From Microcaldota archaeon (GTDB lineage Archaea > B1Sed10-29 > JACOVT01), in the NCBI GenBank assembly GCA_016177165.1, contig JACOVT010000044.1, positions 1 through 10,257 of the forward strand: a stretch of DNA of 10,257 nucleotides. The letters run 5' to 3'. The notes under the pieces were generated by a model, which searched no databases, had not been told where the DNA came from, and was given only the letters and a program-made list of their open reading frames with translations. Each line of letters opens with the position of its first letter. Within the stretch, counting starts at the first letter, position 1. The translations under genes and the position numbers were made by a program. Shown in pieces: positions 1 through 4,507 of this stretch.

Positions 1-155
1 GTATTGAGGGTGTTGCTGTTCACTTGCCTGGGGAGTCTTTTTTTCAGTTGTGCTACGGTAAGCAGGCTTTCATCAGCTTTCTTGATCGTCTCCTCAACCA
101 TTACTATCGTGTTGAGGGTGGGAGAATGCTGCGATACTTGAATTTGTCTCTGCAT
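1..155 (-). CDS. Small winged-helix-like protein, 5' part only (runs off left edge)
   Basis: Reading on the minus strand from ATG at 155, 51 codons are open to the window edge, so the C-terminal part is missing. Residues 17-33 form a predicted helix (IVMVEETIKKADES), followed by a helix-turn-helix-like stretch (LTVAQLKKRLPRQVNSNTL). This resembles small archaeal winged-helix proteins with the pattern LPRQV..NTL, recognised from memory and not by search. The start is supported by a GTGAT element about 5 nt upstream, which is part of the archaeal Shine-Dalgarno consensus GGAGGTGATC, and by a TATA-like box further upstream. The gene lies 62 bp downstream of the methyltransferase and seems to have its own promoter. 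A DNA-binding role is inferred; the target is unknown. Confidence 0.6.
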   Translation of the reverse strand, partial: MQRQIQVSQHSPTLNTIVMVEETIKKADESLLTVAQLKKRLPRQVNSNTLN

Positions 156-176
156 ATTAATCACTAAAAGTTATCA

Positions 177-203
177 ACTAGTAATAATTACTTACAAACT
201 AGT
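177..203. promoter_or_regulatory. Two ACTAGT palindromes 21 bp apart (candidate operator)
   Basis: The self-complementary hexamer ACTAGT occurs at 177-182 and 198-203, within the octamer AACTAGTA both times. The spacing is 21 bp, two helical turns, so both sites face the same side of the helix. One touches the TATA-like box and the other sits at the predicted transcription start of the left-edge gene. A repressor site, perhaps for its own product, is inferred. Confidence 0.3.
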
Positions 204-210
204 ATTTAAA
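203..210 (-). promoter_or_regulatory. TATA-like box for the left-edge gene
   Basis: On the minus strand the sequence reads TTTAAATA here. Transcription would start about 25 bp downstream, near 178, leaving a leader of roughly 20 nt that contains the GTGAT ribosome-binding element before ATG 155. Confidence 0.45.
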
Positions 211-217
211 CGTATCC

Positions 218-757
218 TCACCAAACTTGGTAGACGCGGAGCGTCTCCATCAAGCCGGCGTGTTCCTCAAGCGCGACGCGGAACCGGAAACCCAGTTCGC
301 CCAATTTTTTCTCTAACGCCCCGAAGCCAGCGAGGCTCGAGCAGGTGAAGAAGGCGCGGCCTTTCTCTGTGAGGTGGCCGCGCACTTGCGAAAGGAATGA
401 AAAGATTAGTTCATTGCCGCTTTTTCCCCCAGTCCACGCGGCATCGTCCGCGCCATCCGCCGATGCTGGCAGGTATGGGGCGTTAAAGAAGATGTAATCG
501 AACCCGCCACGAACATTTTGTAACAAGCCTGATTTGGCGACATGCACGTTAAGGCCGGCGGTTGCCCTCCTTGTCGACTCTACGGCTCGATCGTTTACGT
601 CAACCGCGGTTACAACCGCCCCGGCGCTCGCGGCTGCAACACTGATTATTCCGGAACCGCACCCGACGTCCAGCACTCGCGAACCGGCAGGCACGCGCTC
701 CGCGATCCGCAAGAGCATGAGCGAGTCCTGTCCGGGCTCGTAAACTGTTTGCCTCAA
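218..757 (-). CDS. HemK/Mtq2-like class I SAM-dependent methyltransferase
   Basis: A 179-residue class I (Rossmann-fold) methyltransferase. Visible motifs are the N-terminal YEPGQDS (YEPAEDS in the archaeal/eukaryotic Mtq2 group), SAM-binding motif I VLDVGCGSG at residues 28-36, an acidic end of strand 2 (VDVND, about 52-56), and FNAPYLP at 91-97 in the place of the usual NPPY. The family modifies the glutamine of the GGQ motif in translation release factors, so aRF1 is the likely substrate; this is family knowledge, and the NAPY variant makes it less certain. Length is near the usual 190-200 for archaeal members. The start is TTG, whose last two bases are shared with the TGA stop of the upstream nucleotidyltransferase (TTGA overlap, 754-757), indicating translational coupling in one operon. 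Confidence 0.8.
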   Translation of the reverse strand: MRQTVYEPGQDSLMLLRIAERVPAGSRVLDVGCGSGIISVAAASAGAVVTAVDVNDRAVESTRRATAGLNVHVAKSGLLQNVRGGFDYIFFNAPYLPASADGADDAAWTGGKSGNELIFSFLSQVRGHLTEKGRAFFTCSSLAGFGALEKKLGELGFRFRVALEEHAGLMETLRVYQVW

Positions 758-1458
758 GTTTCCACCAAGTCCATGCGCTTTGCTAACTGGTTGGCGCGCT
801 CCAGGTCTTCAGGCGTGTCCACATCCACCACGCCCGGAGTATCGAAAGCCATTATTGAATGACCCTTTGAAAGCCAGTACCTTATCAGGTCGACTCCTTT
901 CTCCAACTCGCCTAGCGCCCCATCTTGCGGCAGGTCGTTGAACAGCCTTGGCTCAATGGCAAACAGGCCTGCGCCGTGGAAGTTGCCGTTTATCCCGTAG
1001 CCGTAATCGGTAACGCGCCACTGCGAGTCCACGGCGGCAATCACGTCGAGCGTGCGTTCCTTGCTCACACCCATCAATAGCTCGCAATCGGCGCCCTTTG
1101 CGCGTTTTATCAAGCCGCTGATTACTTCTTGCCCGAAAACAAGGTCGCCCAGGATGAAGAGGAACTTCTCTTTCTCGCCGCGGAAGTGCGAGCCGGCGGC
1201 CAGCATTGATTCGGCCGCGTTCTTGGTGTTTGCCTCTATAAAGTGGAGCTTGACATGCCAGTTGCCTGCATTCAGGTGCTTCTTCACTTCACGCTTGTCC
1301 CGGATTATAACGGCAACTTCAGTAACGCCTGCCTTTTCAAGCGAGCGCATGATCCTATCGATTATCGGCACGCCATTCACTGGCAACAGCGGCTTGAGCG
1401 TGGTTTTGCCCGGAGAAAATCGCGCCCCGTCCCCTCCGGCCACTATCGCGGCTTTCAC
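754..1458 (-). CDS. Nucleotidyltransferase of the GlmU/RmlA-like (NTP_transferase) family
   Basis: A 234-residue protein with the nucleotidyltransferase signature at its N terminus (AIVAGGDGARFSP then LKPLLPV, residues 4-27). A metal-binding LGD follows in FLFILGDLVFG at about 100-110. VVDVDTPEDLERA near the C terminus supplies the usual second acidic site and the TPEDL ending. Enzymes of this family transfer NMP from an NTP to a sugar phosphate or related phosphate. There is no left-handed beta-helix domain, so this is the minimal catalytic form. The sugar substrate cannot be read from the sequence. The GTG start lies 25 bp from a TATA-like box on the minus strand, so the mRNA is probably leaderless. 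It is the first gene of an operon with the methyltransferase, which it overlaps by 4 bp. Confidence 0.85.
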   Translation of the reverse strand: MKAAIVAGGDGARFSPGKTTLKPLLPVNGVPIIDRIMRSLEKAGVTEVAVIIRDKREVKKHLNAGNWHVKLHFIEANTKNAAESMLAAGSHFRGEKEKFLFILGDLVFGQEVISGLIKRAKGADCELLMGVSKERTLDVIAAVDSQWRVTDYGYGINGNFHGAGLFAIEPRLFNDLPQDGALGELEKGVDLIRYWLSKGHSIMAFDTPGVVDVDTPEDLERANQLAKRMDLVET

Positions 1459-1479
1459 GCTATTCTTTTAGCGCAAAAC

Positions 1480-1487
1480 CATAAAAG
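1480..1487 (-). promoter_or_regulatory. TATA-like box of the nucleotidyltransferase operon
   Basis: CTTTTATG on the minus strand, centred about 25 bp upstream of the GTG start at 1458. This geometry predicts a leaderless transcript. Confidence 0.5.
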
Positions 1488-1497
1488 CCCCACGGGT

Positions 1498-1520
1498 ATC
1501 CCACACCAAAGTGTGGGGAT
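1498..1520. promoter_or_regulatory. Imperfect palindrome between divergent promoters
   Basis: ATCCCACAC and GTGTGGGGAT flank a short CAAA centre; the arms are complementary except for one extra base in the right arm. It lies midway between the TATA-like boxes of the two divergent genes, upstream of both. A regulator-binding site, possibly for the neighbouring HTH protein, is inferred; a simple RNA hairpin is the alternative. Confidence 0.35.
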
Positions 1521-1536
1521 TTCACGCGACGATACT

Positions 1537-1543
1537 GTTAAAG
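1537..1543 (+). promoter_or_regulatory. TATA-like box of the two-HTH protein gene
   Basis: GTTAAAG centred about 26 bp before ATG 1566, the same geometry as other leaderless genes here. A better-looking TATATTTAT at 1559-1567 also exists; if that one were used, translation would have to begin at GTG 1710 or later. Confidence 0.35.
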
Positions 1544-1565
1544 GCTTTGCGCTCCACCTATATTT

Positions 1566-2333
1566 ATGCCAAAGCTTGGCCAGAGACACCCACCGGACCG
1601 GCGGTTTACCGACATTTCACGCGCGCTGTTCTGGGCCGGGTCACAGGCAAGGGTCACGCGCAGAAGCACGTTACCCGTCCTGAGGGAAAGACACCTCAAC
1701 CCATCTGTCGTGGCAAACCCACGCAATATACCCAGAATGCTTGAAAGGAACCCGTGGGATATGTTTAATGGCCCCGCCGAGCAGGCAAGGCAGCGCCTGT
1801 TCCACAGCGTGATAGTTAAAGGACAGCTACCCAGGCTGCCCAAGCATAGCCATTACACGCCCCGGAGAATAATGGGCTACTCGAGAATGCTACGCGAGTA
1901 CCGCCTCAGGTTAGCGCGAATGTATTATACACAAAACCTATCCAGCTATGAAATAGCCCGCCGCCTAGGTTTAAGTCGCGATGCGCTCATCGGCCACTTC
2001 AATGCGCTCGGCATTCCGCTGCTGAACAAGGGGCCGATGGTGTCGAAAGCACAGAGCGGGGTTAACAAGATAAGCCGGTTCCGCCCGCTGATCAATGAGA
2101 TGGGCCGCGAGATTGCCGATGAAATGCATCGTGACCCGGCTATGCGCATTGATCCACCCGTCAGGAAATCACTTGTAGTGAGCCGCGGCATACGTTTATT
2201 CATAGGAGACCTAAAGAAAAGACATGTGCCGTTGAGAGAAATAGCCAGGCGGTTGGAGCAGCACAATGTTGACCCGGGAATACTTTATCCCAGGCTGTAC
2301 AGATCCCAGCGACTCGAGCGCGCAAACCCTTAA
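1566..2333 (+). CDS. Putative DNA-binding protein with two helix-turn-helix-like segments
   Basis: A 255-residue, arginine-rich protein. Residues 116-150 (YTQNLSSYEIARRLGLSRDA and following) have a clear helix-turn-helix pattern like those of resolvases and sigma-like regulators. Residues 220-247 (VPLREIARRLEQHNVDPGIL) look like a second, degenerate one. No catalytic domain or named family is recognised. The first 57 residues are rich in Pro and Arg without obvious structure, so translation might begin later (GTG 1710, ATG 1737 or ATG 1761). I keep ATG 1566 because a TATA-like box sits about 26 bp upstream. The gene is divergent from the nucleotidyltransferase operon across a palindrome, which suits a local regulator, but this is inference. 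Confidence 0.6.
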   Translation: MPKLGQRHPPDRRFTDISRALFWAGSQARVTRRSTLPVLRERHLNPSVVANPRNIPRMLERNPWDMFNGPAEQARQRLFHSVIVKGQLPRLPKHSHYTPRRIMGYSRMLREYRLRLARMYYTQNLSSYEIARRLGLSRDALIGHFNALGIPLLNKGPMVSKAQSGVNKISRFRPLINEMGREIADEMHRDPAMRIDPPVRKSLVVSRGIRLFIGDLKKRHVPLREIARRLEQHNVDPGILYPRLYRSQRLERANP

Positions 2334-2338
2334 ATATC
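2330..2338 (+). promoter_or_regulatory. TATA-like box of the tandem small-protein genes
   Basis: TTAAATATC overlaps the TAA stop codon of the upstream gene (2331-2333) and is centred 24 bp before GTG 2358, predicting a leaderless transcript. Confidence 0.5.
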
Positions 2339-2357
2339 ACCAGCTCGTCATCCCGGC

Positions 2358-2582
2358 GTGAAGACCTACCTCTCGCTTTGGTTTAACAGCGACGGCGCCA
2401 AGCCGACGCAAGTGGTGCAGCAGGTGGAGAAGTTCGGCTTCCGCCCATTGAAGGGCAATTATGATTTCGAGTACGACTGGGGCTCCCGGAGCGTGAGCAA
2501 CGAGGAGATACTGGCGCTCAACGACAGGCTGCAGGCCCGGCTGAAGAACGGGAAAGTGGTGTTCAAGAGCGAAACGGTGTAG
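2358..2582 (+). CDS. Small conserved-looking protein, first of a tandem paralogous pair
   Basis: A 74-residue protein beginning MKTYLSLWFNSDG, with GF/KG (about residues 27-33), YDFEYDW (35-41) and a C-terminal FKSET. Strands and helices appear to alternate (strand MKTYLSLWF, helix PTQVVQQVEKFG, strand YDFEYDW, helix NEEILALNDRLQARL, strand KVVFKSE), which could form a small ferredoxin-like alpha/beta fold. No function is recognised. The start is GTG, supported by the TATA-like box 24 bp upstream. The next gene starts 2 bp after its stop and encodes a paralogue of about 40 percent identity by hand alignment, so the pair is a tandem duplication that is probably co-transcribed and may form a heterodimer. 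Confidence 0.75.
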   Translation: MKTYLSLWFNSDGAKPTQVVQQVEKFGFRPLKGNYDFEYDWGSRSVSNEEILALNDRLQARLKNGKVVFKSETV

Positions 2583-2584
2583 CA

Positions 2585-2806
2585 ATGAAAACTTACCTGC
2601 TGGTCTGGTTCAACAGCGAAGGAAGAAAGTCTTCGGAGATCACCAAACGCCTGACTGGCCTCGGTTTCAAGGTCACGAAAGGCGCGTACGACTACGAGTA
2701 TGACTGGAAGCGGAACGCCGACCTTGAAGAGATATTCTCGCTTTCTGACAAGGTGCACGAGACGCTCCGGGGATGCAACGCCTACTTCAAGGTCGAGAGC
2801 CAGTAA
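2585..2806 (+). CDS. Small conserved-looking protein, second of the tandem pair
   Basis: A 73-residue paralogue of the preceding protein. It shares MKTYL, WFNS, GF, KG, YD, EYDW, EEI and the FKxE ending. It lacks two residues of the loop after EYDW and has a cysteine (GCNAYFK) absent from the partner. ATG 2585 is preceded by GGTG at 2576-2579, part of the archaeal Shine-Dalgarno consensus and lying inside the end of the first gene, so the two are translationally linked. The stop codon lies in the loop of a perfect hairpin. Function is unknown; divergence of the two copies suggests both are kept under selection. Confidence 0.75.
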   Translation: MKTYLLVWFNSEGRKSSEITKRLTGLGFKVTKGAYDYEYDWKRNADLEEIFSLSDKVHETLRGCNAYFKVESQ

Positions 2807-2816
2807 CCGGCTCTCG
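2794..2816 (+). terminator. Perfect 8-bp hairpin with the stop codon in its loop, followed by T-rich DNA
   Basis: CGAGAGCC (2794-2801) pairs exactly with GGCTCTCG (2809-2816) around a 7-nt loop that contains the TAA of the preceding gene (2804-2806). Downstream are T-rich runs (2820-2835 and TTTTT at 2855-2859), which are what archaeal RNA polymerase terminates on. It may be a terminator or a 3'-end stabiliser. Confidence 0.5.
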
Positions 2817-2869
2817 CTATTTCTTCAATTTTCAACTTGGATTGCTTTAGCTAGTTTTTGAAGTTTGTT

Positions 2870-2951
2870 AAAAAGAGTTGAGGGAGACGCGGTGCCTCCC
2901 GCAACTCAACGGTGACGCGTCTGGAAAAAGGTGTTTAGCCCTTTTCAGACT
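2870..2951 (-). ncRNA. Candidate small RNA of about 80 nt on the minus strand
   Basis: A TATA-like box (CTTATAAA, minus strand, 2972-2979) predicts a start near 2951. From there the minus strand gives stem-loop B (arms 2946-2950/2919-2923 plus 2940-2945/2926-2931, 11 pairs with a 2-nt bulge). An 11-nt linker follows, then stem-loop A (arms 2902-2907/2875-2880 plus 2896-2900/2882-2886, 11 pairs with one A-G mismatch). Five T residues (2874-2870) directly follow stem A. This promoter, two-hairpin and T-tract arrangement is what an independent small RNA would look like. No known RNA family is recognised. The hairpins could alternatively be read on the plus strand, but the T tract fits only the minus strand. 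Confidence 0.4.
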
Positions 2952-2971
2952 GGGTGATTCCGCGGACAGAG

Positions 2972-2979
2972 TTTATAAG
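2972..2979. promoter_or_regulatory. Near-symmetric TATA-like box (possibly bidirectional)
   Basis: TTTATAAG on the plus strand and CTTATAAA on the minus strand. Toward the minus strand it would start the candidate small RNA near 2951; toward the plus strand it would start a transcript near 3000 leading into the remnant at 3059. Confidence 0.35.
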
Positions 2980-3058
2980 CGTTCCTATTCTCCACGCGGC
3001 AGGGACTATGAGATCGTTCGGAGTTTACACCTTCGACTAGGTTAATTACAGTTGCAAA

Positions 3059-3139
3059 ATGATTAAGAACAATACCCGGCGGAAGCTAGCCCGTGAAAAG
3101 AAAGTGCCGGAGTGTCCTAGCCTGGTCAAGGGAGGGTGA
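3059..3139 (+). pseudogene. Short ORF resembling the N terminus of DUF192 proteins (probable remnant)
   Basis: ATG 3059 opens a 26-codon frame reading MIKNNTRRKLAREKKVPECP and six more residues to TGA at 3137-3139. The pattern MI.N.T...LA..KV and the following K-G resemble the beginning of archaeal DUF192 proteins, normally over 100 residues, just before their R-G-L-M motif. Here the frame ends at that point. The +1 frame is open from 3123 to TAA 3207-3209, so a frameshift is possible, but that frame is not recognisably DUF192. With no clear promoter or Shine-Dalgarno site, a decayed gene is more likely than a working peptide. The family call is from memory. Confidence 0.35.
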
Positions 3140-3160
3140 AGGACGTGCTAAGCGCGTCCT
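3140..3160 (+). other. Strong stem-loop (9 pairs, 3-nt loop)
   Basis: AGGACGTGC (3140-3148) pairs with GCGCGTCCT (3152-3160) through eight Watson-Crick pairs and one T-G. An outer pairing is also possible between GTGAAAAGAAAGTGC (3093-3107) and GCATTCTTTCAC (3163-3174), interrupted by bulges. The rest of the 2807-3261 intergenic stretch holds TATA-like sequences at 3181-3189 and 3220-3226 and an 8-bp inverted repeat (3192-3199 with 3236-3243). I see no other gene in it. Confidence 0.35.
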
Positions 3161-3232
3161 GAGCATTCTTTCACTTGCTGGTATAAAAGCTTTTCTTAAC
3201 TCGGATTAACCAGCAACGGGTATAAGAGCAGC

Positions 3233-3240
3233 CTTTTAAG
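3233..3240 (+). promoter_or_regulatory. TATA-like box of the 223-residue protein gene
   Basis: CTTTTAAG is centred about 25 bp before GTG 3262, predicting a leaderless mRNA. The right half of an inverted repeat TTTCTTAA/TTAAGAAA (3192-3199 and 3236-3243) overlaps it, so a bound regulator could mask it. Confidence 0.5.
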
Positions 3241-3261
3241 AAAGACCGGTGTCTACTTATC

Positions 3262-3933
3262 GTGACCACCCTCCTGGAATTTTTCGACGAGCACGAACGC
3301 CGCTTTAAGGATGCGGGCGCAGCCGACCTTTACAGGCTGAAGTATTTCTTCGAGGCGCGGGAAGGGGTGGACGTGCCCCGCCTAGAGTGGGAGATGAACC
3401 TGTTCTTCCGCCTGATGGAATCGTTGAAGCCGAAACGCCTGAGGGTGAGCGTCGAGAAGACCGTCGAGAAGCCAACGCTGGGTCCGCCTACCATTATTGT
3501 GCGCGATTCCATTGGCAGGGACTTCTCTTTCTGGTACAAACCATACTTCCTAGTTCCATTATCCGACGGGCCAAAGACGATAATGCTTGACTTGGCCTGC
3601 ATGCGCGGGGAGCACGCCTCGATGTACTCGCTTGGCGAAAAGGCGCTAGGCCAGTTTGACTCGCGCAACCCGGTGCGCGAAACCGCGGTAAGGCTGACCA
3701 CCCACCTCAAGCCATTGCAGCTAACAATCCTTACAAAGCCGAGGTTCTCTGCAAAGGACGCCGGCGACGTGCAAGCCGTGTCCTACTTCCTCAAGCCCCG
3801 CAACATGTTCTTGGCGAGCCAGTACCCGATGCCGGACATGCTGAAATCCTCCCTTCCGCTCAACACGCGCTACGCGGAGAGCGTCGACATCAACTTCCAG
3901 AAATTCACCGACGCCGTGAAACCGTTATTGTAG
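3262..3933 (+). CDS. Protein of unknown function (223 residues)
   Basis: I do not recognise this family. The N-terminal third (residues 1-58) is predicted helical and rich in charged and aromatic residues (FFDEHERRFKDAG, LYRLKYFFEAREG, EWEMNLFFRLMESLK). The middle looks like beta strands (PTIIVRDSIGRDFSFWYKPY, KTIMLDLACMRGE). A helix with paired charges follows and then PLQLTILTKPRFSAKDAGDV near residues 150-170. No signal peptide or membrane segment is seen, so it is probably cytoplasmic. Acidic residues in strand contexts (D109 in IMLDLA, D171 in AGDVQA) are notable but form no motif I can name. The GTG start is fixed by the TATA-like box 25 bp upstream. A RidA fragment begins 7 bp after its stop and would be co-transcribed. 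Confidence 0.7.
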   Translation: MTTLLEFFDEHERRFKDAGAADLYRLKYFFEAREGVDVPRLEWEMNLFFRLMESLKPKRLRVSVEKTVEKPTLGPPTIIVRDSIGRDFSFWYKPYFLVPLSDGPKTIMLDLACMRGEHASMYSLGEKALGQFDSRNPVRETAVRLTTHLKPLQLTILTKPRFSAKDAGDVQAVSYFLKPRNMFLASQYPMPDMLKSSLPLNTRYAESVDINFQKFTDAVKPLL

Positions 3934-3940
3934 TGAGCCA

Positions 3941-4051
3941 ATGAAAACTCGAGTCGAAACAACCGGCGCTCCAAGAGCAACCGGCCCGTTCTCGCAGGCG
4001 ATGATTGCCGGCAAACTTGTTTTCACTTCAGGGATTGCCGTAAAGCCTTAG
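3941..4051 (+). pseudogene. ridA: Truncated RidA (YjgF/YER057c/UK114) N-terminal fragment
   Basis: ATG 3941 opens 36 codons to TAG at 4049-4051. The peptide (MKTRVETTGAPRATGPFSQA then MIAGKLVFTSGIAVKP) matches the N terminus of RidA proteins: the AP.A.GP(Y/F)SQA motif followed by G.LVF.SG. RidA is a trimeric enamine/imine deaminase of about 125 residues whose catalytic arginine and other active-site residues lie further on, so this fragment cannot be active. No continuation is visible in other frames, because the next gene's promoter begins at 4057; the C-terminal two thirds seem deleted. A GTGA element just upstream (3934-3937) and the 7-bp gap show the ancestral gene was coupled to the 3262 gene. 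Confidence 0.7.
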
Positions 4052-4056
4052 CAGTC

Positions 4057-4064
4057 TTTTTAAG
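4057..4064 (+). promoter_or_regulatory. TATA-like box of the secreted-protein gene
   Basis: TTTTTAAG is centred about 25 bp before GTG 4085 and begins 5 bp after the RidA fragment's stop codon. A leaderless transcript is predicted. Confidence 0.5.
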
Positions 4065-4084
4065 CCGGCCGGCATAATCTTGGC

Positions 4085-4507
4085 GTGCAAGCCAGGCTCG
4101 CTGTTGCATTGCTATTGTTACCGGTAGCGTTAGCCGTTCCGGGCCCGTGGGTCGGGTCGCACACCAAGGTGGCGTGCAACACCGCGCACTTGACAGTCGT
4201 GTATGATGGCATGCCTGTATGGCCAAGCGTGGCACGCGTCATCGGCTACGAGGCATGGCTCGACAACGAGCCTTACGGCAAGGCGGAGTTCTACGAGGAC
4301 GGAAAACTGGTCGGGAGCGTTGAATCGCCTAACTATTTTGATGAGGAAAAAAGTGCTTATAGGATCATGCACGAACCAATGGCGGGCGATCATGAAGTGA
4401 CGGTGCGCATACGCACCGCTGGTGCGTTAGGGGAGTGCACCGCGCGGGCCAGCATGGTTTTCACCCAGCTGTGGTCGGGCCTAACCGCGCGAGCAGGTCA
4501 CGCTTGA
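4085..4507 (+). CDS. Small predicted secreted protein, function unknown
   Basis: A 140-residue protein with a typical signal peptide: Arg4, then a hydrophobic core AVALLLLPVALA (residues 6-17), with likely cleavage near residue 18-20. The remainder is predicted mostly beta (HLTVVYDG, AEFYEDGKLVGSVES, DHEVTVRIRTAG), suggesting an immunoglobulin-like or other beta-sandwich domain. Only two cysteines occur in the mature part (Cys31 and Cys118), near its two ends, which would suit a disulfide outside the cell. No transmembrane segment or cell-wall anchor is seen at the C terminus. The GTG start is supported by the TATA-like box 25 bp upstream. The last 47 bp overlap the 3' end of the convergent coiled-coil gene. 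No named family is recognised. Confidence 0.65.
   Translation: MQARLAVALLLLPVALAVPGPWVGSHTKVACNTAHLTVVYDGMPVWPSVARVIGYEAWLDNEPYGKAEFYEDGKLVGSVESPNYFDEEKSAYRIMHEPMAGDHEVTVRIRTAGALGECTARASMVFTQLWSGLTARAGHA

Noticed and set aside
1490..1520. The palindrome upstream of the nucleotidyltransferase resembles hairpins at the ends of IS200/IS605 elements.
   Set aside because: No transposase or TnpB gene or second end is present, and the position between divergent promoters gives a simpler reading.
3040..3165. A C/D-box guide RNA (ATGATTA near 3058 and CTGA near 3159).
   Set aside because: The boxes are about 100 nt apart, the C box is imperfect, and no C'/D' pair is visible.
3105..3180. A tRNA-like stretch: a D-arm-like TCCTAGCCTGGTCAAGGGA with a following hairpin containing TGCTAA (serine GCT-like).
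   Set aside because: The anticodon loop has no acceptable U33 with a five-pair stem, there is no T arm, and no matching acceptor 3' strand or downstream exon is visible. It also overlaps the DUF192-like frame, so the D-arm resemblance may be chance.
2807..3261. CRISPR array, SRP RNA, RNase P RNA or 5S rRNA in the gene-poor stretch.
   Set aside because: No regularly spaced repeats and none of the conserved motifs of those RNAs are visible.
4049..4060. Read-through (pyrrolysine-type) of the TAG that ends the RidA fragment.
   Set aside because: After TAG only three codons precede a TAA, and no RidA sequence follows in any frame.
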